A stretch of 64,000 nt of DNA from Bacteroidota bacterium (GCA_021156365.1 JAJNDK010000001.1:496001-560000), one strand, 5' to 3'. Shown: positions 54,301 through 61,427, numbered from the stretch's first letter. Numbers and translations: made by a program. The notes: a model not told the origin generated them from the sequence alone.

Positions 54301-56445
54301 CAGATCACTGCCTATCAATACGACCAACTGTATCGCCTCACCCAGATGAAAGCCTACTGGAACTATAACATTAATGCAAACAGATGGAGAATATCCTCTA
54401 CCACCAATACTGATGACAGCTACCAGATGAACCTGCAATACGATCCGAACGGTAATATTATACACCTTACACGGATGGGAGCCTCGTCGCTTGTGAAATT
54501 CGGTAGTATCAAAAACATGGACGATCTGAGCTATAGCTATATCACCAATCGGTTCCCTCAGCCTGTTACTCCACTCAGTGTTCCGCGGAATACCAACCAG
54601 CTGTTTATGGTCAGCGATAATTATGGCTTTGCCCAGGAGAGCGATATTGATGACCAGACATCATTAGGTACTTACAATTATCAATATAACGATATCGGCA
54701 GCCTGGTTACCGATAAGTCTGAACACATTGCGGTAATTGAGTGGACTATGGACCGGAAAGTGAAACGTGTGATCCGGGATGGCGGGACCAAAACGACCAA
54801 TTCAGGCGCACTTTTTTATCCTTCCGACCTTGAGTTCAGATACAATACCATGCGGCAGCGCAGCATGAAGATAGAAAAGCCCCGCGATCAGACCACCGGC
54901 GCACTTTTGTCACAGCTTTATTGGAAATATACTTACTATACCTATGATGTAACAGGTAATGTACTGGCAGTCTATGAGAAAAATTTCGTCCCCGGTGGCC
55001 ATGGCTCTACCAGAGAAGAAATGAAGCTGAAAGAGCTGGATATATATGGTCAAAAACGATTAGGGATTTTCAACAGTGACTTGTCGCTGGAGAGCCGCGG
55101 GTTCACCGCAGAAACGGCAGAATTAATGTCGGACTACAAATTTCTCGGTGGGATTGGCTATGTGAACGAAGAGATCTTTATAAATATGGTATACGGTCCG
55201 GCTACCATACCGCCGCATGTGAACACATTTGTGACCGGAACACAACGGGTATTAGGTAGCCGGTCTTATGAAATATCGAACCATTTGGACAATGTGTTTA
55301 CAGTCATTAGTGACCGTAAAACAGGGGTGGATGATTACAATGCAATTACTGGTGCTGCCGGGTCGGATGGTCTAATCGATTGGTACAAATCCGAGATCCT
55401 TTCCACGACTGATTATTATCCTTTCGGGCAAAGTATGCCGGGACGCCAATATGTAGCGAAACGCTATTCCTACGGTATGAACGGAGCAGAAAAGGATGAT
55501 GAGTTTACGGGTACAGAAGGTAGTATTTATAATACCCATTATCGTGAATATGATGCACGTTTAGGAAGATGGTTTGCAAAGGATCCTATTACCATGCCGT
55601 TTGAAAGCCCTTATGCTGGTATGGGAAATAATCCGATTTCGTTCAGTGATCCCTTAGGAGATAAGATAAAGTTCCACGGTTTTAAAAACTGGGCCAGAAT
55701 CCAATATAAAAAACTTACGGATAAAAATTTCAGGAAAGAATTTAAAGCACTGAAAGCACAGTATAAAGAAAAAGTTAAGGACAGTCATGGCAACGACACA
55801 AAAAAGGAAAAAGTATTGCATATTAAAGAGAATGCCAATAAATCAAATCATACGCTTGACGAAGCTGTTGAAAACCATGAAACCGACAAAGGAACTTCAG
55901 GTAAAAGTCAGAATGAACGAGGTGAGGAGGATTATTTGTATTATAATGGCAACCTGGATAAAATTACGGTTTCCGAACAAGAATATGGAAAAGAATACAG
56001 CGGTGATATAGGAGTAAACTATGGAAAAAAAGATGACTCCAACTATGACTTAATTTTTCATGGTGATAAAGATAATTTTGATCACTGGAATGTTAAACAA
56101 CTTACTTTTGATGGCGTTACCGGCGGCCAACATATTCTCGATCCGAAAGACTGGAAGACAAAATGGCATGTAAACCTTAAAAATATAGTCCCGGATAAAA
56201 CAGGTGGGGACGGCAATCCTAAAATTGGTGGTCCAACAAATTCCTCAGATCATTCCAGTGGAGGTTGGAGCAATGGATCTGCAAGCTACTTAATTGAAGC
56301 TTTCGGGAAACCAAGAATTTATTCTGTTGAAAGAAAATTCCCAGGAATATGGGACCACAAAACAAAAAAAGATTTACCTGATTTTTCAGGGAAAACAGAC
56401 AGGACCATTAAACGTGAGGTTAGGATTAGTGTATTTAAAAGATAA
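48334..56445 (+). CDS. RHS locus 2, B protein: giant YD-repeat protein with unknown tip
   Basis: A 2703-residue exported protein. It has a signal peptide (1-23) and a beta-sandwich-rich N-terminus. A very cysteine-rich section lies at about 590-1510 (clusters such as CQNICLKC, TDCEPSCDDCQR, CESCISCK). YD repeats begin at about 1565. The RHS core lies at about 2360-2442 (YYPFGQSMPGRQY, YREYDARLGRWFAKDP, NNPISFSDPLGD). The tip (about 2443-2703) is lysine-rich, then rich in G, N and H (DHWNVKQLTFDGVTGG, HSSGGWSNGSASYLIEAF) and fits no toxin family that I know. The DNA is AT-richer there. No immunity gene follows. It may be released by autoproteolysis after the core, as in other RHS proteins, though no test of that is possible here. 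Confidence 0.82.
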   Translation: MVTINKHIAVFFLFISLCAGLKAGNETSSDRLNEPQLSTPGTVLQVNDNKFNGLLTWNSNFIDIANTVTIEFGLNENLRTVHSSFSSTITFDVILTDASLVSTVQPAQSITINYEPNGEYIDKAQLTWKDFYQVSISNITITTTSGTTTVSNPADLYLDAKISSERLYTFSTGLSVVSNTLYAVTGNELEVKWDYAPGYEEFELEWTFVDRYSPVTGIYKADTQINYDLDHDATRIVTPNNYYRIPLSYDNGYIIYRVRPVGKDINGRRLEGQWQSIPPSGTVAAALSFSNLIVAVAAYQPNYNWSSTKTFSEDGKMGTGIDYSDGALMVHQSLARLNTEEKAIVHTTLYDHYGRTRISTIPAPVANKDLYYRTQLNMIDIGGGPVEFDKTIFDDCNISCSGASFQLDPVNSTGATNYFSPNNPDQAGANTYIPNANGYAYAQVEYTPDQSGRISSTTIPGSVHTLGSGKQTDYYYSNPTQVELDRLFGSEAGRARLYTKNYSKDANGQTTTSYLDPYDRVVATALVGDEPASLEAIPDKTTIETLQDDLVAYSLLDSVNYCITVNSSIFVSGANDQETYSYSAQLGTFIPEECQNICLKCVYQLDISIKDECGVEYFDHDRDAETPPQAYSGTIGPVEPYVSDCENPNPPFIDFQSPVTIVFPHVGNYTVYKKICVSNKPEADYVRIFREEPTCKRSLCTFFDSIIGTRKFTDCEPSCDDCQRSIREYQDNVKDNGPETTYYPPLTPEELADLQASCEQICDPPTNVCDYYKMRIRSDFMPDGTFGATSSADPSWSNSIFNPLNNLHGPTVGVHYTWQNPPPQTTTYYYHNSDGSQSTVTIAGVVKNPEQLTMAEFITYWKDSWAETFMKLHPEYCKLDFYCNVIGSSVDYDDAIKHIDEFDEACAAGFLDPIAGQTYAYGPLGICLTGSSYDPLFQSPPAILTGTMQTQFINSLQNYNGSGNTVFYEVSNGLGLTPPASGPYFGNDPCGRDQEWQKYRDIYLGLKNSLYQSLLTAYNASNPVPPCYTLSGYTPMGTVDDYMNQYFGVNTGSSSSTVSTTASANLTTQCHNTCASYAASWIQELSLGCNFGSLTTTQQNNMITDLTAVCELGCDAQHPMGSSDFPTTVTGYHIPGSPSGSYVHSFQEVLNYYFPVAPAAGNCSAYTISQPPPYGYTGLGSAVMSSCGCDNILQADYDFTNNINVPAGVIKARQLFALRYGYDLKNFNFLKCACNKATTQSGGWSPGYVWTQPELDALEASQLPAPAGMKCESCISCKPVSDIINTLYAQSGSSWATVFDYANSSNNQNAILNGVNQQLNSSLTYTEILGLLRDCASFNSTSSFAYTLSTEAADVQSLLNGLSSEKLLTKNRRTSLCTDISFYTSNLYEGDLPAVTAYDYVVSQTATTLTIEYKDPSTSAVVYSIVLTAPGSVSSINWSALYGLHDLQATVPGTPTAGPQYTFQLNGYAYGVGMISGITGTCSWPIAYLSNAYPHVPSLCPPKKRVNECKKLIILQAMAQAQALYNTYLDAITNAFIAKYKMYCYKSLQESFERVYKLHEYHYTLYYYDEAGNLQRTVSPNGVDLLPLSAPLPFTTILYPAHSSSTAVDDNYVNNYEFNSYNQELKEHTADGGLTTFFYDLLGRSCASQNGDQVHYDAYSYALYDQLGRIIEVGEATNPPQLLSDAIVEDPVAFNAWINGCTRSEVIQTYFDEEITSIPAFTSGQQNLRNRISSVTLKHLYNPGILNYDNASHYSYDEHGNLLELIEENTEFANSLATQQFKTIFYEYELISGNVKKITYQKDQADLFIHTYTYDADNRLHEVFTSRDGKNFERDAKYFYYQHGPLARVERGDAQVQGEDYFYTIQGWLKGMNSNSLAFNTDPGKDANRLSLYSNLETGIHQFIAADAASFNLNYFDSDYSSIATLSAASTSMAVNVNPIGSKGLINPGAGPFSMSSVPQLYNGAISSMVTTLTNMGQNNITPPQQALPQITAYQYDQLYRLTQMKAYWNYNINANRWRISSTTNTDDSYQMNLQYDPNGNIIHLTRMGASSLVKFGSIKNMDDLSYSYITNRFPQPVTPLSVPRNTNQLFMVSDNYGFAQESDIDDQTSLGTYNYQYNDIGSLVTDKSEHIAVIEWTMDRKVKRVIRDGGTKTTNSGALFYPSDLEFRYNTMRQRSMKIEKPRDQTTGALLSQLYWKYTYYTYDVTGNVLAVYEKNFVPGGHGSTREEMKLKELDIYGQKRLGIFNSDLSLESRGFTAETAELMSDYKFLGGIGYVNEEIFINMVYGPATIPPHVNTFVTGTQRVLGSRSYEISNHLDNVFTVISDRKTGVDDYNAITGAAGSDGLIDWYKSEILSTTDYYPFGQSMPGRQYVAKRYSYGMNGAEKDDEFTGTEGSIYNTHYREYDARLGRWFAKDPITMPFESPYAGMGNNPISFSDPLGDKIKFHGFKNWARIQYKKLTDKNFRKEFKALKAQYKEKVKDSHGNDTKKEKVLHIKENANKSNHTLDEAVENHETDKGTSGKSQNERGEEDYLYYNGNLDKITVSEQEYGKEYSGDIGVNYGKKDDSNYDLIFHGDKDNFDHWNVKQLTFDGVTGGQHILDPKDWKTKWHVNLKNIVPDKTGGDGNPKIGGPTNSSDHSSGGWSNGSASYLIEAFGKPRIYSVERKFPGIWDHKTKKDLPDFSGKTDRTIKREVRISVFKR

Positions 56446-56466
56446 AGCATCTTAAGTATCAAAAAC

Positions 56467-56502
56467 AAAGCCCTCTGAGAACAATAGTTTTCAGAGGGCT
56501 TT
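56467..56502. terminator. Terminator hairpin after the RHS operon
   Basis: A 12-bp stem AAAGCCCTCTGA / TCAGAGGGCTTT with a loop of about 12 bases starts 21 bases after the B2 stop. T-runs on both sides are short on the plus strand and longer (GTTTTTG) on the minus strand, so it may work in both directions. Confidence 0.78.
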
Positions 56503-56583
56503 CAGTTGGTAGCAAGACAATGTCCGGATTGCCATCGGACATCGGACGAACACCCGTCCTGGCGATACTGTCAGGATAGAGTC
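56497..56583 (-). repeat. Degenerate copy of the tRNA 3' region
   Basis: The 17 bases GGCTTTCAGTTGGTAGC at 56497-56513 match GGCTTTCAATTGGTAGC at 56622-56638, at the 3' end of the initiator tRNA (16 of 17). Read on the minus strand, the segment that follows has GTTGGACTCTATCC, then GGGTGTTCG, resembling the anticodon arm and T arm of the same tRNA, but with a disrupted stem and an inserted hairpin. It is either a decayed tRNA copy or the footprint of an old insertion at the tRNA end. Confidence 0.35.
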
Positions 56584-56601
56584 CAACGAACAAAAACAGA
56601 A

Positions 56602-56627
56602 AAAGCCTCACATTTCTGTAAGGCTTT
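56602..56627 (-). terminator. Terminator of the initiator tRNA gene
   Basis: On the minus strand AAAGCCT pairs with AGGCTTT (7 bp plus a further 3 bp across a mismatch), followed by TTTTT. It begins 5 bases downstream of the tRNA CCA end. Confidence 0.75.
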
Positions 56628-56631
56628 CAAT

Positions 56632-56706
<75 letters not shown>

Positions 56707-56927
56707 CTATATCTTTACGCAGTTGGAGGTATTTAAACTGCTTTTTCATTTCTTTAAGAACGGTTGCGAAAATTTCTTTGTTTTCGCGGTGCAAATATAC
56801 GATTAGTTTTCTGTTGGGACAAATAAATGTTATTAACAATTGAGAACGTCTTTTTCCGGCCCCTGAACTTTTTCTGTTTTCGGAATAAGGCCGGGATGCT
56901 GATTTGTAGCTATTTTGATCCGATACC

Positions 56928-56956
56928 TTGATCCTCCGATAAAAAGCGTAGTTTTG
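56928..56956 (+). promoter_or_regulatory. Probable era promoter, very close to the start codon
   Basis: TTG at 56928-56930, an 18-base spacer and TAGTTTTG at 56949-56956 fit the Bacteroidota promoter. The ATG of era is at 56961, 4 bases after the -7 box, so transcription would start at or near the start codon, giving a leaderless mRNA. No gene lies in 56707-56960 otherwise. Confidence 0.5.
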
Positions 56957-56960
56957 TAAA

Positions 56961-57836
56961 ATGATCCATAAAGCAGGCTTTGTAAACATTATCGGCTGTC
57001 CAAACGTCGGGAAATCAACACTTTTGAACGCACTCGTAGGCGAACGGCTTGCCATTATAACCTCCAAAGCACAAACTACCCGGCACCGGATCATGGGCAT
57101 TGTAAGCGGAGATGACTACCAGATCGTTTTTTCCGATACCCCCGGGATCATCAAACCTGCCTATAAACTGCAGGAAAAGATGATGTCCTTTGTGGCAGAG
57201 GCCTTCAGCGATGCTGATGTGTTCCTGTTCATTACTGACATTTTTGAAGATATCGAACTGGATGAGAAGTATGTCGATAAGCTGAATAAAGTAGCCGCGC
57301 CTGTACTTCTGCTGATCAACAAAATAGATAAAGCTACACCGGACCAGATCCTGCTGTTCATGAAAAAATGGCATGAGAAGCTTCCAAAAGCGGAGATCCA
57401 TCCCATTTCAGCACTTAAGAATATCAATATCGATAAGATCATGGAACGACTGATCGAAATGCTTCCCCCGGGAGAGGCATACTACGATAAGTCACAGCTC
57501 ACTGATAAACCCGAGCGTTTTTTCGTGACAGAGATCATCCGTGAAAAAATATTAAAGAATTATAAAAAGGAAATTCCATACAGTACAGAAGTAGTGGTGG
57601 AAGAATTCAAAGAAGAAGCAAAGATCATCCGGATACGCGCCATTATCATAATCGAACGCGATTCTCAAAAAGGCATTATTATCGGGCACAAAGGTGAGGC
57701 GCTGAAAAAGACCGGTACCATGGCACGGGAAGAAGCAGAAAAATTCTTCAATAAAAAGATCTTCCTCGAATTGTATGTTAAAGTGGATAAAGACTGGCGT
57801 AACGACGACAAACGGCTGAAACAATACGGGTATTAA
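56961..57836 (+). CDS. era: GTPase Era
   Basis: A 291-residue GTPase that helps mature 16S rRNA and assemble the 30S subunit. The N-terminal G domain has GCPNVGKST (G1), QTTRHRI (switch I, G2), SDTPG (G3) and LINKIDKA (G4). The KH domain follows at about 200-275, with EEFKEEAKIIRIRAIIII and IIGHKGEALKKTG. The first residues, MIHKAGFVNIIG, match the usual Era start, which supports this ATG. The promoter's -7 box lies only 4 bases upstream. The gene is followed by a hairpin terminator. Confidence 0.96.
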   Translation: MIHKAGFVNIIGCPNVGKSTLLNALVGERLAIITSKAQTTRHRIMGIVSGDDYQIVFSDTPGIIKPAYKLQEKMMSFVAEAFSDADVFLFITDIFEDIELDEKYVDKLNKVAAPVLLLINKIDKATPDQILLFMKKWHEKLPKAEIHPISALKNINIDKIMERLIEMLPPGEAYYDKSQLTDKPERFFVTEIIREKILKNYKKEIPYSTEVVVEEFKEEAKIIRIRAIIIIERDSQKGIIIGHKGEALKKTGTMAREEAEKFFNKKIFLELYVKVDKDWRNDDKRLKQYGY

Positions 57837-57840
57837 AAAA

Positions 57841-57880
57841 GCATCCTGACAGTCGCGATAGCTATCGGGAGTCAGGGTGC
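57841..57880. terminator. Bidirectional terminator between era and the YciE-like gene
   Basis: GCATCCTGAC pairs with GTCAGGGTGC (one G-T pair), with an inner CGATAGCTATCG palindrome. AAAAAA precedes and TTTTT follows, so it can stop transcription from both sides. It resembles the stem at 19466-19493. Confidence 0.85.
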
Positions 57881-57893
57881 TTTTTAATTTGAT

Positions 57894-58469
57894 CTATTCT
57901 TCTTCTTCAGCCTCTTCAGCTGCTTGTATATTAATGGATTGAGCTACTCCGGTCAATTTTTCGTCGGCTCCTTTTTCTTCCTCCAGAATTCCTTCAAGTA
58001 CTTCAACTGCGTCTGTGAGGTCAAGAATCTGCGCAAAAGTACGCAGTGTTCCATAAGAAGCGATCTCATAATGCTCTACTTTTTGTGCAGCCGCAATAAT
58101 TCCTGCATCACGCATTGCTCCTTCGTCCGTGTCTTTCATTATTTCTTCGGCTTCTTTGATAAGACCTGCCATTGCCTCGCATTTTTTAGCCACCGGTTTT
58201 TTTCCGATCGCCTCAAATACCTGCTCTACTTTTATTACCTGTTCTTCGGTTTCCTGCAGGTGACTTTCAATGGCCTCTTTCAGCTCGGCAGATGTGGCTT
58301 TTTTTGCCATTTTCGGCAATGCTTTCACCAGTGCTTTTTCGGCCCAGTAAATGTCTTTCAAACTGTCTTCAAATAATTTCATCAGTTTGGATTCTTCAAT
58401 TGCGTACTCCGTATCGGCTGCTTTGCGCTTTGTCGCTGTTGCTTTAGCCGGTGCTTGTTTTGTTTTCAT
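57894..58469 (-). CDS. YciE/DUF892 ferritin-like protein
   Basis: A 191-residue all-helical protein. A lysine/alanine-rich N-terminus ([16 protein letters not shown]) precedes the DUF892 domain (about 25-180), with [22 protein letters not shown], then [21 protein letters not shown] and [18 protein letters not shown]. The glutamate and histidine residues in the helices can form a ferritin-like di-metal site. The family is linked to general stress. The last residues are an acidic run (AAEEAEEEE). It appears monocistronic. Confidence 0.9.
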   Translation of the reverse strand: MKTKQAPAKATATKRKAADTEYAIEESKLMKLFEDSLKDIYWAEKALVKALPKMAKKATSAELKEAIESHLQETEEQVIKVEQVFEAIGKKPVAKKCEAMAGLIKEAEEIMKDTDEGAMRDAGIIAAAQKVEHYEIASYGTLRTFAQILDLTDAVEVLEGILEEEKGADEKLTGVAQSINIQAAEEAEEEE

Positions 58470-58639
58470 GTGTTTTGTTTTTTATAGTGATTATTTATCC
58501 CCGATTGCACAAAAAAAGCCCGGACAGGCAGTGGTATAGCCCCATAAATTATACCAATGACGATCCGGGTGATTTTGTATATGATACGGTATATGCAAAT
58601 CCTGTGCAATACAGGCCTGTGAAACAACCGGAACTATAA
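58451..58639 (+). other. Unassigned stretch with a possible small ORF
   Basis: Between the YciE-like gene and the PPC gene (58470-58772) no certain gene is seen. A GTG at 58451 opens a 62-codon frame with a hydrophobic start ([14 protein letters not shown]) and a polar, tyrosine-rich end (WYSPINYTND, VQYRPVKQPEL). Its start overlaps the end of the divergent YciE gene by 19 bases. The amino-acid make-up of the tail looks protein-like, but there is no ribosome site or homolog known to me. Confidence 0.2.
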
Positions 58640-58772
58640 CACAGCCGAACTTCCACTGAAGGCCCTGATACCAAAGAGAATAAAACAATCTGCAACGAAA
58701 AGGTATTTCACACATAGTAGAATCAAGACCTCATTTTCGGGATTTTTTAGAAAAAGAAACGAGCGATTCTGA

Positions 58773-59261
58773 TCACTTATCCAGGTCGAGCACATTGGCT
58801 CCCAATACTTCATCTTTTTTCCGCTCCAGCCTTTTATCATGCACGTGGATCATGATCTCAAGAGAACCGGTTCCTACTATGGCCGACAAAATATGACCGC
58901 CACGGGTTTTGAATTTATTGTTACTAAGCACTCCATGCGCATGAACGGACGGCTTTCCATCCTGCCAGGCCAGGGAACCGTGCATGGATGCTATTTCACC
59001 GGCCTTAATTTTTTTTGATTTGTATTTCCTTGTCCTGGAATTAAAAAATCCAAATTCCACTTCGGCAAATCCCATCCCGGTGAAATTGGCGGAAGGAATA
59101 TTTTCCTGCCGCATGAGAGATTCAAGTTGCCCGATCAGCACATCTCCCTGCCTCAATACCATCAGGTATCCGCCAGGTACTTTTGTATATCGTTTAGGAC
59201 TGGTCTGGCCCTTAGAGCTTAACTGCACAAAAACAAAAAGAAGGACAGACAGAAATTTCAT
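58773..59261 (-). CDS. Exported PPC/DUF296-domain protein
   Basis: A 162-residue protein with a signal peptide (about 1-20: MKFLSVLLFVFVQLSSKGQ) and a PPC domain (about 25-150): GYLMVLRQGDVLIGQLESLM, FTGMGFAEVEFGFFN, ASMHGSLAWQDGKPSVHAHGVLSN, GGHILSAIVGTGSLEIMIH. PPC proteins usually work in DNA binding (AT-hook proteins) or as cytoplasmic metal-binding enzymes with His in the MHGSL and HAHG motifs; both motifs are present here. An exported copy cannot bind chromosomal DNA, so a periplasmic, possibly metal-dependent, role is more likely. Confidence 0.82.
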   Translation of the reverse strand: MKFLSVLLFVFVQLSSKGQTSPKRYTKVPGGYLMVLRQGDVLIGQLESLMRQENIPSANFTGMGFAEVEFGFFNSRTRKYKSKKIKAGEIASMHGSLAWQDGKPSVHAHGVLSNNKFKTRGGHILSAIVGTGSLEIMIHVHDKRLERKKDEVLGANVLDLDK

Positions 59262-59265
59262 TCAG

Positions 59266-59361
59266 ATGTATTTTTATTCGTTTCAGATTCGTGATATTTT
59301 TTACTGCAATTGTTTCCGCTGTAATAAGAACTGCGGCTGCACCAAACCCTGCTCCTGCTGA
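59266..59361 (+). CDS. Candidate 31-residue cysteine-rich peptide
   Basis: ATG at 59266 opens a frame whose last 18 residues read CNCFRCNKNCGCTKPCSC, with seven cysteines in C-x-C and C-x2/3-C spacing, as in small metal-binding metallothionein-like peptides. It ends at TGA 59359-59361. It lies opposite the upstream region of the PPC gene. No ribosome site is evident, and a chance frame cannot be excluded. Confidence 0.3.
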   Translation: MYFYSFQIRDIFYCNCFRCNKNCGCTKPCSC

Positions 59362-59388
59362 AGACACATACGCTTATTTTAATTCATC

Positions 59389-59646
59389 CTACTCAAAAAG
59401 CTCACCAACCAATAGGATGTTATCAAGGTATTTATCCAGTCGGTCCCAGTCCTTGAAAGCCACAATATCAATGAGGTTGCGGCTTTCGCTATCGATGATC
59501 ACTTCGAGGTAATAACCTTTGTGAGCATATAAAGAGTAAGAGAACTCATTTTCGTACAGGTTGATCAGGAAAACACTCTGCTTGTCAAGAAAAGTTGCTT
59601 TCTGATGAAGCTGAAGCGCGTTGAAATTATATAGATCAAAAACCAT
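59389..59646 (-). CDS. Small hypothetical protein
   Basis: An 85-residue soluble protein, acidic and aromatic (MVFDLYNFNALQLHQ; DWDRLDKYLDNILLVGELFE). The hydrophobic/polar pattern and the lack of stops favour a real gene, and short cytoplasmic proteins of this kind are common in the phylum. I see no domain. It stands alone, 207 bases from the response-regulator gene; that gap holds nothing recognisable. Confidence 0.6.
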   Translation of the reverse strand: MVFDLYNFNALQLHQKATFLDKQSVFLINLYENEFSYSLYAHKGYYLEVIIDSESRNLIDIVAFKDWDRLDKYLDNILLVGELFE

Positions 59647-59853
59647 AAGTCGTTTTTTTATTGATATAAAAAAAACGTGCCACGAACTGTTTTTCTGGAT
59701 CTTTCTTTTTTGATAGCTTAATTACAGCAATACAGGGTGTGCAGGAAGAAAGGAAGCAAACAAACGGTTTCTAAAAAATTCCGAAGGCTCTTCACTTCAT
59801 TTCCCCGTTTGTAGATTTTTTTCCATACAAATTAGCACAAGAATGCCGACTGA

Positions 59854-60309
59854 TCAATCATCGTTTGCGTGCGTGAACAAAAAATCGTTTTTAGACGGTG
59901 GTTTAAGTGCTGTGATCCTGTATAACTCAAACAGCTTTCCGAACATCGCTACCTGGAGGCCGTAAGTGAACGGCTTTGTTATATATAAGTTGGCTCCCGC
60001 ATGATATGTTTCTTCTATATCCTCGGGATTAGAAGAAGTGGAATACATCACCACCGGGATCTGTTGGTTCAGATCGGTCCTTATCTTCTGAAGACATTCC
60101 TTACCGCTCATTTTCGGCATATTGATATCAAGAAAAATAATGTCGGGATGCAGCAGGCCATTCTGAAGATGATCGATCAGCTCATTGCAATGAGAGAATG
60201 TGGTCAGGGTGGCATTTATCCCGGATTTTTTCAATGCATCACTAAAAATATAACGATCATCGGCATCATCATCTGCAAGAATAATATGTAAAGGGGAATG
60301 AAAGCTCAT
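59854..60309 (-). CDS. Single-domain response regulator (receiver only)
   Basis: A 151-residue CheY-like protein. The acidic pocket is in LADDDADDRYIF, the phospho-acceptor in IIFLDINMPKMSGKE (about D60), and the signalling residues in MYSTSS (Thr/Ser) and ITKPF (Lys). There is no output domain. Such stand-alone receivers (Rcp1-like) often pair with phytochrome-like or hybrid kinases; no kinase lies nearby. It probably works through protein-protein contact or phosphorelay. Confidence 0.92.
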   Translation of the reverse strand: MSFHSPLHIILADDDADDRYIFSDALKKSGINATLTTFSHCNELIDHLQNGLLHPDIIFLDINMPKMSGKECLQKIRTDLNQQIPVVMYSTSSNPEDIEETYHAGANLYITKPFTYGLQVAMFGKLFELYRITALKPPSKNDFLFTHANDD

Positions 60310-60470
60310 TTGATAAATTTCCTTGCTACACGTAAATATACTGATTTTTCGTGCATGTATGCAAATACAATAGCGCAGTTCAGGTTATTAAAATGAGAAA
60401 TTAATGCGAAAGTCGATTCCTGATGGTAGCAGGTACATGTTTTGTGGAAACAACACATTAAAATTGTTTT

Positions 60471-60947
60471 ATGGATAAAAAAGCTAATCTATTGATACAG
60501 AAATTAAAAGCTAAAGGACTGACTCTCGCTTTGGCTGAAAGTATGACCTGCGGACTGGCTGCTCATAAACTTTCAGGCTGCCCGGGTACATCTGAGGTAC
60601 TGACCGGATCAATCGTTTGTTACACACCGGAAGTAAAAATAAATCTATTGTCCGTACCAAAAAAAAGGATAGAAAAATATACCTGCGAATCACAACAGGT
60701 AACAGAAACCCTTGCACAGAATCTTTCAAAGATTGTAGAAGCAGACATATGTGCAGCTGTTACAGGGCTTGCTTCAACGGGGGGAAGTGAAACAAAAAAC
60801 AAACCGGTTGGAACTGTTTTTTTATCAGTTTATACTAAAAGGAAAATCTACAATGAGCGGAAGTTGTTCAGGGGTTCTCCCCTAGAGATCAGAAAAAAGG
60901 CCTGTACCGCACTATATGAATTAATTCTCCGGAAGCTTGAGCTTTAG
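60471..60947 (+). CDS. pncC: CinA C-terminal domain protein (nicotinamide-nucleotide amidase)
   Basis: A 158-residue stand-alone CinA C-terminal domain. The block LALAESMTCGLAAHKLSG holds the conserved serine/threonine pair, GSIVCYTPEVKINLL is the second motif, and AVTGLASTGGSETKNKPVGTVFLSV matches the AVTGxAGxGG...KPVGTV signature with small changes. The family removes the amide of nicotinamide mononucleotide in NAD recycling. The full-length CinA nucleotide domain is absent, as is usual for PncC. The gene is flanked by minus-strand genes and seems single. Confidence 0.88.
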   Translation: MDKKANLLIQKLKAKGLTLALAESMTCGLAAHKLSGCPGTSEVLTGSIVCYTPEVKINLLSVPKKRIEKYTCESQQVTETLAQNLSKIVEADICAAVTGLASTGGSETKNKPVGTVFLSVYTKRKIYNERKLFRGSPLEIRKKACTALYELILRKLEL

Positions 60948-60983
60948 AAAAAGAGCTTATATCCGTAAAATTAAAAAGTCTGA

Positions 60984-61427
60984 TCAACTATTTTTTTTAG
61001 CGGAGTGCTTGCCATTTTTATCAAACCAGATCTTTTTTCCCTGACGTGTCGAATAATACATCAACATACCGGCCCTGTCTTTACTTGACCACACGGTATA
61101 GCCTTCGTCCGGATAATTTTGCAGATAATAATCATTAATGGCAAGGGGATACGAACCTGCACTCATTTCAGTGTCCACCCGTATTACTTTTCCGGATTTA
61201 TCATATACCACTGCGCGGCCGAGATTATTCCCCTGGTCGTAGTATACTGCTGAATAGTAGCTCCCATCGAGGCCCCAGTCAGGTATTGAATTCGGATAAT
61301 CCCTGCTGAATTTTGTCTTTACCACAAGGGGTACATTCACCGTATTTGGCGATGATGAAATACCGGTTTGTGCTACTGCCGCATGTATCCAAAACGCAAG
61401 AAGTAAGAATAAACTGTTTTTTTTCAT
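60984..61427 (-). CDS. Secreted PepSY-like (PF11396-type) protein
   Basis: A 147-residue protein with a signal peptide (1-19, cut near AVAQ). The mature part carries FSRDYPNSIPDWGLDGSYYSAVYYD and GRAVVYDKSGKVIRVDTEMSAGSYP, then IWFDKNGKHSAKKNS, the alternating pattern of the small BLIP/PepSY-like family common in Bacteroidota. Its job is unknown; related proteins are periplasmic. It lies 60 bases after the gene at 61488 on the same strand and may be cotranscribed. Confidence 0.65.
   Translation of the reverse strand: MKKNSLFLLLAFWIHAAVAQTGISSSPNTVNVPLVVKTKFSRDYPNSIPDWGLDGSYYSAVYYDQGNNLGRAVVYDKSGKVIRVDTEMSAGSYPLAINDYYLQNYPDEGYTVWSSKDRAGMLMYYSTRQGKKIWFDKNGKHSAKKNS

Noticed and set aside
59291-59512. 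A plus-strand frame starting MIFFTAIVSAVIRTAAAPNPAP with signal-peptide look
   Set aside because: It runs antisense through most of the small gene at 59389-59646, and its end is serine/arginine-rich without pattern.
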